Positions 1-8,544 are shown, numbered from the stretch's first letter. The stretch: 25,351 nucleotides of DNA from Lindgomyces ingoldianus (GCF_010093535.1 NW_022985168.1:1546982-1572332), one strand, 5' to 3'. Notes: generated by a model not told the origin, from the sequence alone. Made by a program: numbers and translations.

Positions 1-2
1 TT

Positions 3-1001
3 CATATAGCAGCGCAAAATGGCCACGTTGCGATGATGGATCGATTGATGGAACTCGGGGTTGATCCAAAGAAGAGATCGAATGACGGCTGGACTGCTCT
101 TCACCAGGCAGCACTTAAGGGACATTTGGCGATGGTGGATCGACTGGTGGAACTCGGGGTTGATCCAAAAGAGAGATCGAATAACGGCTGGACTCCTCTT
201 CACGTGGCAGCAGAGAATGGCCATGTTGCGATGGTGGATCGACTGGTGGACCTTGGGGTTGATCCAAAAGAGAAATCAAACGACAGCTGGACCTCGCTAC
301 ATGTCGCGGCACGGAAAGGACATGTTGCAGTGGTGAATCGACTACTTGACCTGGGAATTGACATCAATGCGCAAAGCATTCTTGGCAGTACCGCCTTACA
401 CATAGCAGTATACTTTGGCCAAGTGGACATTTTAGGGTCATTGGTTCAGAGATCCCCGGATCTGTCACTGGTTGATGGCTTTGGAAGGAGTTCCTTGGAC
501 TGGGCTTCTGGTTATCAGTCGCCGCCGCGGATGATAGCGGATTACCTTCCCCATAAAAGAGCGCAGGATAGTTCAACGGCGCGGAGCCATCTCCAAAATA
601 CTATTCATTGTCTTCTGGGGTCACTTAGCTTGTCGACCGAATCGTTTAGCAATCTGGGGTACTGCTTGCTACACTTAGGCGAAGAAGCAGACGCAGTTAC
701 TGCTTTTGAACAGGCCATAATCCGAGGAAAAGAAGCCCAACATGTGGCTAATTGTGAGAATTGCGACTTTCGTATCACTGGGATTAGATACGTATGCAAG
801 AGTTGCGCATGCCTCAGCCTATGCGGTCAATGCATTAAGCGGGATAAGCACAAAGACCGGCTGAAGAACTACCAGAAGCATACCTTCGTTGAAATTCCCT
901 CGCAATTTTGGCATCACACCAAACATACAGTAGTCAACAGCCGAGAAGAAACCTTGGAAGATTGGATAGGACGCCTAACTCTTCAAGTTTCAAAAAAGTA
1001 G
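3..1001 (+). CDS. Ankyrin-repeat protein with C-terminal ZZ-type zinc finger (5' end outside window)
   Basis: The frame is open from the left edge: codons before the first in-window ATG (position 33) read as ankyrin sequence (H-I-A-A-Q-N-G-H-V-A), so the true start lies upstream and this is the 3' part of a larger gene. Counting from that ATG, ankyrin repeats of 33 residues occupy roughly residues 1-150, with the TALH/TPLH and GH(L/V)AMVDRL(V/M)(E/D)LG signatures. Residues about 205-233 resemble one TPR-like helical hairpin. Residues about 236-290 form a ZZ-type zinc finger: C-x2-C, C-x2-C, C-x2-C, then two His. Ankyrin repeats bind proteins; ZZ fingers bind two zinc ions and usually recognise partner proteins or N-terminal peptides. 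Stop is TAG at 999-1001. No intron is needed in the visible part. Fungal proteins of this build often also carry NACHT or kinase modules upstream, which cannot be seen here. The specific role is unknown. Confidence 0.88.
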   Translation, partial: HIAAQNGHVAMMDRLMELGVDPKKRSNDGWTALHQAALKGHLAMVDRLVELGVDPKERSNNGWTPLHVAAENGHVAMVDRLVDLGVDPKEKSNDSWTSLHVAARKGHVAVVNRLLDLGIDINAQSILGSTALHIAVYFGQVDILGSLVQRSPDLSLVDGFGRSSLDWASGYQSPPRMIADYLPHKRAQDSSTARSHLQNTIHCLLGSLSLSTESFSNLGYCLLHLGEEADAVTAFEQAIIRGKEAQHVANCENCDFRITGIRYVCKSCACLSLCGQCIKRDKHKDRLKNYQKHTFVEIPSQFWHHTKHTVVNSREETLEDWIGRLTLQVSKK

Positions 1002-1470
1002 TGTTAAGTTAGCCGAAAAGTGAGGTTGACGCAATGTAGGAGGTAAAAGCGGTTCTTTCTAAAGCTAATCAGCATTGTGTGCGCAAGCGCCTGGATTCGG
1101 CCGGGTAACCGGGATAGCCATGCTTCCGTTCAAGAACCGATTCTATTATAGTCTGCTTTGTCCGGAGCACCTACAGACACCCACCAGCGTCAACAACCGC
1201 GGGTCGGTGTTGCCAAGGCAGGGCATGTATGGAATGGCGGAAACGAGGCACCACTGAGATCTGGAAGGTAGTGAGAAGGTGCCTTGGTCGGAGCACCCAG
1301 CCATGCTCATTAGTATAGTCCAACCTATCCTTGATATTTTAGAATTGAAGGCGGTAGAAGGAGGCAGAAGGCCAGGTGGGGACGAGAATATGGGTACTTC
1401 GGAATGGACATCTAGACAAGCTGACGGCCTGTTACAGGAGAAGGACGGACGGACGGCGCTCACGTGACAT
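1002..1470. other. Gene-poor spacer, no supported gene
   Basis: This is balanced-composition sequence downstream of the ankyrin/ZZ gene. The longest open frame (about 116 codons on the minus strand, 1146-1496) shows no domain, signal peptide or family resemblance and runs into the probable LTR, so I do not call it. A GGAC run sits at 1443-1454. A palindromic E-box TCACGTGA lies at 1460-1467, just before the probable solo LTR. Confidence 0.5.
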
Positions 1471-1685
1471 TGTCGGATCAGGTGATGTGCTCGCAAGTAT
1501 CAGACGAACACGCTATGATCAGAAGAACACGCAGTGTGTTCCGAAGAGAACAACGTGTTCTAAAGAGAATAGAGAGCACTACTAGATGTATAGAACCGCC
1601 CCTCTGCACTTTGTAGAGGATTGTAGTTATAATAAACAAAAATATAATTAGCTTTGCTATACTTTATACACTAGAATATCTAACT
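1471..1685 (+). mobile_element. Probable solo LTR of a Copia retrotransposon (relic)
   Basis: The segment starts TGTCGGATCA and ends at ..GAATATCTAAC followed by T, the layout of a fungal Copia LTR that has lost its final CA. It carries internal alternations of GAACACG/GTGTTC-type motifs, a CCTCT..AGAGG hairpin near 1602-1620, and an AATAAA polyadenylation-like signal near 1631. No coding region follows it. The 5 bp on either side do not match, so a target duplication is not preserved. The assignment rests on end sequence and composition; it could be another kind of repeat. Confidence 0.4.
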
Positions 1686-1736
1686 TTTTAGTAGCACTTT
1701 TAAAACATACCTATATGTCGGTTGGCTCACTCCTCT

Positions 1737-1806
1737 AAATGGCTACGCATCTGGTAGTAGGTCCCTTCTCTGCGTGGCTACGCACGCGGTAGGTAGTGGG
1801 CAGCTG
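1737..1806. repeat. Imperfect direct repeat around TGGCTACGCA
   Basis: Two neighbouring copies of a segment that begins TGGCTACGCA and continues with a (G/C)GGTAGTAGGT-like string lie at about 1740-1770 and 1777-1806, roughly 37 bp apart. No coding frame explains them. They resemble subterminal repeats of a decayed DNA transposon, but no inverted terminus was found. Confidence 0.4.
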
Positions 1807-1869
1807 CAAGCTAAGCGTACAGCTTGTAATAAAGGTAAGTAGGTAAGAATCTTTTTATAATCAACTACT

Positions 1870-1899
1870 ACTCTCTCACTTTATATAAAGAAAGAGAGT
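1870..1899. repeat. Short palindrome centred on TTTATATAAA
   Basis: Two 15-bp arms meet directly at 1884/1885 and match at 13 of 15 positions (CTCTC..CTTTATA against TATAAAG..GAGAG), with one more A-T pair outside. It lies in AT-rich intergenic DNA. It could be a cruciform former or the centre of a small inverted-repeat element. Confidence 0.5.
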
Positions 1900-1930
1900 T
1901 GTTAAGTACACATAGTGTAAGGCCGAGATG

Positions 1931-2213
1931 GCTTACGCGCGACAGGTATATATACTATTCTGTACGCAATATCAGCCGTTGGTTGATTATTCGCACCTTT
2001 TTGGTTGTATTGGCGCAGTGGTACAGAGATCTGTCCTTACATATAGGACCTTCTAGTAAAGCCTTTCCGAAACCTCTATTACTAATCACGTGCTTACGCA
2101 TAGGCTGTGCACTGTGAAGCATATATACTGTTCTGTACGTAGATTCAACTATTGGTTGATCATTCGCACCTTTTGGTTGTATTGGAGGAGTGGTACAGAG
2201 CCCCGTCCTTGCA
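1931..2213 (+). repeat. Diverged tandem pair of a ~110-bp segment
   Basis: The stretch 1931-2042 recurs at about 2092-2213. Shared blocks include GCTTACGC, TATATACT.TTCTGTACG, TTGGTTGAT.ATTCGCACC, TTTTGGTTGTATTGG and AGTGGTACAGAG. The first copy contains TGGCGCAGTGG, which fits the Pol III A-box consensus, but neither copy shows a cloverleaf or a correctly placed B-box, so this is not called a tRNA. It may be a decayed SINE or transposon end. Confidence 0.55.
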
Positions 2214-2588
2214 CGCCCTGGATGGCCGTTAGGCTAACCAGCTGCACTTATTGTCAACTAGACGCTAGCTAATGGACGAATTAAGTGTAGTACAGTTGGA
2301 TTGAACATGCTTTGTACATATTAAGGCAAAAATGGTGGGAATTTATTTGCTAGGAGTCTATGCTATTAATAGGATTGCGGCGTGTGTAACATTCTACGAT
2401 TATGAAGTACAGGCACGCGTGCGCTGCTCTACTACCATTAAGAAGTTAATGTGAGCATTTTGGACGCAGTTATTTCGAAATTGTCTGGGAAGATCTTTTT
2501 GGGGCATTATGCTATCAGCTATAATGCTGCTGATGCTCAACTATTATACAGGGAAAGTTGGGTAGTATTTGGGCTACAGACAGCAAAC
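2214..2588. other. Intergenic 3' flank of cwc2, no gene seen
   Basis: Moderately AT-rich sequence between the tandem repeat pair and the stop codon of the minus-strand cwc2 gene. It would contain the cwc2 3' UTR and polyadenylation region. An open frame of about 98 codons from 2451 on the plus strand is mostly antisense to cwc2 and is not supported. Confidence 0.5.
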
Positions 2589-4028
2589 CTAGTCACCGTC
2601 GCTATCCGAATACTCCACCAAACGGACCTTCTTCATTGGTGGGCGCCAGGGGGCGTGCTGTGGCGGGAACCAGTCAGGGTGCCTGGCCTCTTCTTCCTTC
2701 TCTTTCTTCAGCAGGTCCGTAATGTGCCCTTTACGCTCCTCAGCTAGCTCCTCCCACATCGATGGCTTCTCCTCCTCCAGTTTCTCAATTGACTTGCGCC
2801 AGAAGTTCTTGATATAGTGGTGCTCCCAAGGCTTGAGGAGCCTCTCACCATTCTTGTACCATTCGCCATCTCTGTACTCATGGCCAGGTGGAATGTATCG
2901 CGACCTCCCCTGAGTGACCTCCTCCTTCTTTGACTCCTCTTTACCCGCCTCCAATTGGCCCTTCTCCTTAGCATACCATACATTGTCTGGCGCCTCGTAT
3001 CCCTCGAGTCCAAGTGTGCCCTCTATCTTCCTCCGCTTCGTCTGCTCGGGATCTCTGCCCTCGACCTCGGCGACGTAGGCTGCTGGTAGAGCTCGACGAA
3101 TTGCCTCGGCGGCAAGCTCCTCGATGCGACGTGCTTCGCGTGCTTGGGCAGCTGGATTCGGGTCGGGGGTGGCCCAGCGAACGTTGAGAATCTCCGGATT
3201 CTTCTCGTCTCCACCGCCAATCGACTGGCAGGCCATTGCTTCGCGAGCGAATTGGGCATTTGCTATGCACAGGTAGCTTAAGTCTCAAAATCAAAGACTG
3301 GGAGAAGACTTACCCTCGTTCATGTAGGTGACAAACGCAGTCAGACCTCCTCCTAGCACTCGGGTCCTTTCAATCTCTCCCCACTCCGCAAAGTTCCTCG
3401 CAACAGCCTCTTCAAGCTCACCCGGACTACCCTTAAGTGCAATCCTGCCAACGTATAAGGTCCGGTTGATACGCTCAAAGCTTCCCACGCCGCCCATATC
3501 ATCACGGTAAGTCGCCTCCTTCTCACGACCAAAGCAATCAGCGTTACTGGGGGGAATATCTGTAATGGACGGTAGGCGGTGCAAGTACTCGCAATCGGCA
3601 CCCTTGACACAAGAACCACGCGCAAAGTAGAGACAGAAGGTTCTCCCCGCATTAGAATCTGCCCGTGTATACCCAGAGTCGCGGGATATGACACATCGAT
3701 AGGGCGACTGACGCTTGAATAAGTATGGGTCTTCGCGATCTCCTCCACTCCATTTGTTGTACCAGATGTTGAAGATGGTACCAGTTTGCACAGGACGTTC
3801 GTCGGGTTTGAAGGTGGCCGGGTCGACTTGGACGCGCGCAGGGCGACGCTTAGAGATACGCACCCTCCTTACGGTTTTCCCATCGCGGTTGATGTACGGC
3901 GTGTCTGCTTTGGAGGTGGAGGCGGTTTCGGGGGGAGCGTCGCGGGCAGAAGTGGACGCGTAGGCCTCAGGAGCGTCTGTCATGGCGACGTTGTGGGTGC
4001 GGCCCGGAGGGGACTCTTCGTCGGCCAT
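2589..4028 (-). CDS. cwc2: Pre-mRNA-splicing factor Cwc2 (RRM + CCCH zinc finger), two exons
   Basis: Cwc2 belongs to the Prp19/NTC complex in the nucleus and links it to the spliceosome RNA core by contacting U6 snRNA near the active site. The gene reads right to left: exon 1 is 4028-3314, intron 3313-3263 (51 nt, GTAAGT donor, CATAG acceptor), exon 2 is 3262-2589 with TAG stop, giving 1389 nt or 462 aa. Splicing joins ..YMNE to ANAQFAREAMACQS, restoring the RNP1 side of the RRM; without it exon 1 reads through to a stop at 3291. Visible features: disordered N-terminus (1-75), Torus signature FNIWYNKWSGGD (86-97), CCCH finger C132-x7-C140-x5-C146-x3-H150, RRM from about 189 (LYVGRI) to about 270 with NVRWA near its end. 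The tail is highly charged and ends SDSDGD. It is longer than the yeast protein (339 aa) through this Glu/Lys-rich C-terminal extension. The ATG at 4028 is the first in frame. Confidence 0.95.
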
Positions 4029-4156
4029 GGGGAGATTGTTGGCGAAAGTTTGTGAGGAGAAACAGAGAATCGCAAAGAGCGAGGTAGATCAGAGGGCGGG
4101 GTGGCGTTGGACTTTTTGGAGAGGCAATGGCTTGGCGCGTCGGGGATTTTCCGTTA

Positions 4157-4164
4157 TCACGTGA
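4157..4164. promoter_or_regulatory. TCACGTGA E-box upstream of cwc2
   Basis: A perfect 8-bp palindrome lies about 130 bp upstream of the cwc2 start codon. This is the core site of bHLH (Cbf1/USF-like) regulators and is common in fungal promoters. Function here is inferred only from position; the same octamer also occurs at 1460-1467 with no gene close by. Confidence 0.35.
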
Positions 4165-4370
4165 TGTGGCTGAATCATCCATAGTTGATCGCTCATCCCG
4201 AGACTTTCGTGTTACTTTGGATTTTACCTGTGGCTACCTTCGCGTTTGTGCTTATTTTCATGTCTATCCTCGCGTTCCCTTTGGCCTTTCACCTCTGCTA
4301 GTCTGCTTCTGTGGAGGCGGATTGGACTAGACTATCTGGTAATGTCATGTTGTGACGAACACGAGGCGGA
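4165..4370. other. Promoter-side intergenic sequence
   Basis: Pyrimidine-rich stretches (about 4245-4310) lie between cwc2 and the rax2-like relic. No ORF here has recognisable content. It probably includes the upstream region of the minus-strand cwc2 gene and lost 5' parts of the plus-strand pseudogene. Confidence 0.4.
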
Positions 4371-5000
4371 GTGCCATACTACGCTCCCGCCAAACAGTGG
4401 ACATCTTTCAATGAAATACACTCTCTAAAGGGCGTCGTCACCGCCATGATCCCCACCGAACAGGACGCTTCTGGATCCCTGGACAAGGCGCCAACGCATC
4501 TGCCTTCCTCAAAAAATGCCTTCCTCGAAAAATGCCTTCCTCAAAAAATGGGACGGCACTACTTGGCACAATGTTAATGGCTCCCTCACCAGCAACTCCA
4601 GCATCCTAGGCTTGCAGCTCTTGCCGTAGACGAGCAAGAAAATGAAATTAAGTTTCTTCCAAAGAACGAGGTGCTGTTCATTATTGGTAGTATTGAGCTT
4701 CCTGTCGGGAGAGTTTCTGTAGCGCTGTTTAATGGGATGGATGTCGTGTCGTATATTGTTACGAAAATGGCGAGTGGAGAGCCAGTAGTTTTAAGTCCGC
4801 TGTTTTCCACGAGTACGGGGTTGTATACGCATGGTAAGTGGTTTACCACTATTTCTCTTTGTTTGGTCGGCCAGCCGCTTGGCTCACAAAGGAATCCATA
4901 CAAAGCTTTAAAATAGAACGGAAATGTTGTTAGGGTTGTAGTCACGGGTCTTGTTGCTTTAATTTCCATCGTTGTCATCATAGAGCTAGAGAATTGGTGG
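4371..5000 (+). pseudogene. rax2: Broken fragment of a Rax2-like cortical polarity protein
   Basis: Rax2 is a fungal plasma-membrane glycoprotein marking polarised growth and septation sites; this piece corresponds to its C-terminal extracellular part and membrane segment. Frames must be switched to read it: frame 0 from 4371 gives KQWTSF..VTAMIP.. to about 4466; frame 2 then gives FWIPGQGANASAFLKK; after a 16-bp repeat tract, frame 1 gives WDGTTWHNVNGSL and SSILGLQLLP; after a stop at about 4627, frame 0 gives EVLFIIGSIELPVG, SVALFNG and LFSTSTGLYTHG to about 4833. A GTAAGT at 4834 may be an old donor. From about 4935 VVVTGLVALISIVVII looks like the transmembrane helix. The upstream breaks fit a 1-nt loss near 4466, a net 32-bp gain at 4501-4548, and a 1-nt loss near 4626. 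No N-terminal part is present. The family call rests on recognised motifs from memory. Confidence 0.65.
4501..4548. repeat. 16-bp x3 tandem repeat inside the rax2 relic
   Basis: Three adjacent 16-bp units, TGCCTTCCTC(A/G)AAAAA, occupy 4501-4516, 4517-4532 and 4533-4548, differing by one base in the middle unit. Two extra units add 32 bp, which is not a multiple of three and exactly accounts for the frame change between AFLKK and WDGTTW in the surrounding Rax2-like sequence. Confidence 0.9.
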
Positions 5001-5020
5001 TCCCAACGACGTTGGCGGGC

Positions 5021-5290
5021 TTAAGACGAACAGAAGAAACATAGGTTCTTTGATATAACGTGGATGAAACTCAAGTCAACAATGTCTGAATCTGCTGATT
5101 CACCACCAGGAAGGGCAAAGGCACAGAAACCTGTGTTAGTATTAGAGTCTTGCGAGAGTAGGCGATATTTGCAAACGTTGAGGCTGTCGAAGATGGCACA
5201 TAGATAGAACTCGGATTCTGAATCTTGGAGATGAAGATAAAGAGTTTTGCTTATCTCAGGTACTGTCACAGTTATATTACAGCTATCCAA
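5021..5290 (-). CDS. Hypothetical small protein or exon fragment (89 aa)
   Basis: An open frame of 89 codons begins with ATG at 5290 (minus strand) and ends at 5021. Its composition is protein-like rather than RIP-like: Ser/Asp/Leu-rich, four Cys, with YLHLQDSESEFYLCAIFDS and GFCAFALPGGESAD patches. It has no signal peptide and no family I recognise. It starts at the point where the AT-rich repeat block begins, so it may be the surviving 3' portion of a gene cut by insertion, with the ATG merely the first internal Met. It points towards the rax2 relic and stops just beyond it. Confidence 0.35.
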   Translation of the reverse strand: MDSCNITVTVPEISKTLYLHLQDSESEFYLCAIFDSLNVCKYRLLSQDSNTNTGFCAFALPGGESADSDIVDLSFIHVISKNLCFFCSS

Positions 5291-6154
5291 CCCCTAAACA
5301 CCCTGGGCTTGGCACGGGGTATATAGGCTCCTCGGCCTCCGTACTTCTGTCTCCGACCTTAAGGTATACTCTCGTTACACCCCTCTATCCTGCATTCCCT
5401 CTCTATGCCTTGTGCTTCCTGCTTAATACTTCTCACAGGTGCTCAGCCGACTGTGCAGAGAAGCTCAGAGCCCCTAAGAACCCTGCAACTAGAAGAGGGA
5501 CCCCTACTAGCTCCTCTACTAATAAGGCTAGCTAATTAGAGACTTGAAAACGCTTTCTCTGCTAAGCTCTCTAAGAGACTTTTGTAATTTTTTAAGTAAT
5601 ATAGTTGTTACAAACCTTCTTTACTATATACTAGCTTAACTAAAGATTACTATAGCTTTACTACTATACTTCTAAACTAGGTTAGATTTTAATATGTAAC
5701 AGAAACTATAACAACTAGCATTAGTTGTTCTATTTAAAGTTACCTAACAAACCTACATCTAAAGGTTCCTTGTATCTGCCCTTACTCTGCTCTACCCTCT
5801 GCACTACTTCTATTTTTAAGTATTTAGCTACCTCTCTTAGCTAGATTTATAGTTCTCTAATATCCTTTTATACAAGGCCTATAGGTGTTAATAGATTTCC
5901 TAGGTTTCTAAGTCCCCACGCACTTCTATATAGCTTTAAGTAGATTCACACTACATTTAGACCTATTTGTTATAATATCTTACCTTAACTTTTCTATTGC
6001 TAGGTGTCTTCTAATAGTAACAGAGAGTCTTAGAAGAAGAGAGAGAGCAAGAGATAGGGATAGAGTAAAGAGAGTTACATAATACTTCTCTAACATATAA
6101 TAGTGTAAAGAGGGTGTATAGTCCTCTATACAATCTAGCTAGAAGTATAGTAAG
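5291..6154. other. Edge of RIP-degraded repeat DNA; possible retroelement remnant
   Basis: Between 5297 and about 5440 the sequence is pyrimidine-rich with a GTATATAGG TATA-like string, resembling an LTR promoter followed by an untranslated leader. The part at 5440-5540 still has balanced GC and could be the start of a decayed gag, but no LTR ends or domain could be confirmed. From about 5540 composition shifts sharply to TpA-rich sequence with stops in all frames. No gene is supported. Confidence 0.35.
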
Positions 6155-6371
6155 TGTAACAAGGTAGGCACAGTCAACCACGTGGCCTTCTCTCGCTTAT
6201 AGAGGTTTAGGCTAGACTAGAGACAACCGCTAGTGCTAGCCCTAGCATTATCTATATATATATTATACTATGCGAGAATACTTAGCTTAAGTATTCTCGT
6301 GCGTATCTTTTAGTACAGTAGGGAAAGTCGTATAGTATCGGCTTGGCAGGCAGGGCGCCTACCTTATTACA
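6155..6371. mobile_element. Solo LTR (217 bp) with perfect target-site duplication
   Basis: The segment begins TGTAACAAGGTAGGC and ends GCCTACCTTATTACA, so it has TG..CA ends and a roughly 14-bp near-perfect terminal inverted repeat typical of fungal LTRs of the Ty3/Gypsy kind. The 5 bp immediately before it (6150-6154) and after it (6372-6376) are both GTAAG, an exact target duplication. No internal retroelement sequence is attached, so it is a solo LTR left by LTR-LTR recombination. It contains CCACGTGG at 6179-6186 and a perfect hairpin at 6273-6299. Superfamily assignment is from end resemblance only; orientation is undetermined. Confidence 0.8.
6273..6299. repeat. Perfect 12-bp-arm hairpin in the solo LTR
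   Basis: CGAGAATACTTA and its exact reverse complement are separated by three bases (GCT). It lies in the middle of the solo LTR and has not been disrupted by RIP on either arm. It could be a regulatory palindrome or an RNA hairpin of the element. Confidence 0.85.
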
Positions 6372-7226
6372 GTAAGAGAAAAAATTAGTAAAAAGTAAAA
6401 AAAAAGTAGAAATACTAAGATAACTAAATAAGTTTAGTTTCTTATAAATAAATAAAATTCTTCTACACGCTTTATATTAAAAAGAATATTAGATATATTA
6501 CTATACCTAAAGCTGTACTTAAAAGATAAGAATAACCACAATTTTTTAAATAGTAGAGAGAGAACAAGACTATATACCTATCTATAATTACCTAAATTAT
6601 AGGTTTCTAAAGTAATTATAGAATAATTTTATAATTACTACTATTACTTAATTTAGATTATTACATAATCTCTAGAGCTGTGCTCTTACTTGCGTTAGTC
6701 TATTCTTCTTCTATAGACTTAGAGGCTTAGCATGTTTCTCTAGCCTAACTAGTAGTTATAACATCTACTTTTCTTTTTCTAGAGTTTAACTTAAAGTCTA
6801 TAGTTTAAGTAGACCTTTTATGCTATACTTTTAAAGCGTAAATACTTTTATTTATTAAGTTTTATTATATGCTTTTGTTGTATACAATTATCTGCCTATA
6901 TATTCTTCTGCTATGCTAGCTAGAAGGTTGATCTTTTAGCGACACAACAGTTATAAGCCTAGTTTGCGGCTTAGTGTAGATAGTTAGCGCATAAGAATTT
7001 TGCACCCCTGTTCTACTAATAGAATTGCATTATCCCTAAGCACTGTGTGTTTAATTCCTACGCTTAGAAAAGAGCGTTTAGGCATTGTGCCTATTACAAA
7101 GGCTACCTTGTATTTAGCCTTACGCTTATGTACTTTCTTTAAAAAATTAAAACAACCTCTATTAAATAATTATAAAAAGTGTAATAAGTAAAAGAGTATA
7201 TAAATAGTAATAATTTTATTATTTTT
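6372..7226. other. RIP-degraded DNA without recognisable gene
   Basis: Stops occur densely in all six frames. A 63-codon open frame at 7000-7191 has no domain resemblance. The stretch at about 6900-7130 keeps more G+C than its surroundings and might be a transposase remnant, but I cannot support a family. Confidence 0.5.
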
Positions 7227-7288
7227 AACGTACCTAACAGGTTAGCCAGCCACACAGGTTAGCCAGCCACTTTTGCTAAGCCCCTACT
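7227..7288 (+). repeat. 62-bp direct repeat, left copy
   Basis: Begins AACGTAC and contains two adjacent copies of GGTTAGCCAGCCAC separated by ACA, then CTTTTGCTAAG. An ungapped relative of the same length lies at 8030-8091 in the same orientation. The doubled 14-mer looks like subterminal transposase-binding repeats of a DNA transposon. Confidence 0.6.
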
Positions 7289-8029
7289 AAAACTACCCTA
7301 TTCTAGCGCAAAACAGCCTACTTTAGCCCTGTATAAAGTAATACAACATAAAATATTATTTAGAGTTTACTTCTACTACTACTTACTTATATATATATAA
7401 GTTATGCTTAGTCTAATTACACTACTTATATTACTTTTAACTTAGCTTACTTTTTTTAGCGCATACTTATGTCCTTAGCTTTTTTCTATTACTACGCGCT
7501 CTAAACTCCTTTAAAGTAGTTAAATAAGCTCTATTTTTAACTATTAAGGTTTTTTTTACTTAAATTTACTTTCTTTTATGTAATCTATATTATATAGTAG
7601 CTTTATTTACTACTTAAAGCTTTATAATCTTCTTTTACACTAACACTAGCTTATGTGTAATAATTACTACCCCTTTTAAAACTTTTTTAAAGGCCTTTAC
7701 TATAGACATTAGTAAGCTATTTATATGCCTTTAAATTTTTACTTTTATAAGTGTTAATTATAACTTAAATTTAAAAGTATTACTTAAGGTTTACAACTGC
7801 TAAAGCTTATTATTAATAAGTAGTAGTAGTAATAAAGTATATAACTAGATATTAAAGGCTATTTTAACTTATTTTAAGTTAAATAAGACTAAACTAGCGC
7901 TTTAAAACTTTTTTTAAATATTACTAAAAGTAATTACTACATTATAGGCGCGTATAAAGCATAGTAAGAACTTAAGTTTTATAATATAAGTAATATAGTT
8001 ATATATAAGATTTTTAGCTTAGTGCTTAT
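7289..8029. other. 741-bp interior between the 62-bp direct repeats
   Basis: Heavily RIP-mutated and TpA-rich with no open frame of note. If the flanking repeats are termini, this is the interior of one small element; it is too degraded to identify. Confidence 0.3.
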
Positions 8030-8091
8030 AACGTACTTTATAGGCAAGTTGCTTACACACCTAAGTTGCTTACTTTTGCTAAGACCTTACT
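8030..8091 (+). repeat. 62-bp direct repeat, right copy
   Basis: Aligns without gaps to 7227-7288: AACGTAC start, two internal copies of AAGTTGCTTAC, and the shared CTTTTGCTAAG core near the end. Differences from the left copy are mainly in the doubled 14-mer, where most GCC positions have become GCT or TGC. Its orientation is the same as the left copy, which is unusual for DNA-transposon termini. Confidence 0.6.
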
Positions 8092-8544
8092 ACACTACTT
8101 TTTTTACACTAATGCATTCCTAACAACACTACTTAAACATGTTAAAGAAATGTTAGATGTAGCTTACACTTTAGGCTTTTAAATAAAACATAACACTTTT
8201 TAACTAACACGCTGCAGCTATTTATAGAGTCTCTTAAAAAATAATAAGTAACTAACACACTAGATAACTTTTCTAAGCTAATTATATAGCTAACTTATAA
8301 AAGCTAGATAATAATAAAGAGCAGGTAATTATTTAGCACATACTTAAGCTAAATACGCAAGGATTTCCCCTCTAGCTAGTAGCTGTAGCTAATATAGCTA
8401 ATTCTTTACATGCTAAGTATAATATCAGCTATATTAGCATAAACTAGCTTAATATATTTATTAAGTGTTACTTAAAGCTTAAAGTAAAGTTTAAGTGTAA
8501 GTATAACTATAAAAAAGCTTTTTATAAAAATCTTATAGTAATTG
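8092..8544. other. RIP-degraded DNA, no gene seen
   Basis: TpA-rich sequence with all frames closed. A single AATGCATTCCT unit at 8111-8121 matches the 11-bp units of the array further right, about 750 bp before its first cluster. Confidence 0.45.

Noticed and set aside
1146..1496. 116-codon minus-strand ORF
   Set aside because: No domain or family resemblance, unremarkable composition, and it overlaps the probable LTR start.
2010..2030. Possible tRNA gene at the TGGCGCAGTGG motif
   Set aside because: The D-stem does not pair, no anticodon arm or B-box follows, and the second copy of the repeat has lost the motif.
3328..4182. Several overlapping ORFs on both strands over the cwc2 exon 1 region
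   Set aside because: Alternative-frame shadows of cwc2, whose CCCH, Torus and RRM signatures and intron are clear.
7000..7191. 63-aa plus-strand ORF
   Set aside because: No recognisable domain and it lies within degraded repeat DNA.
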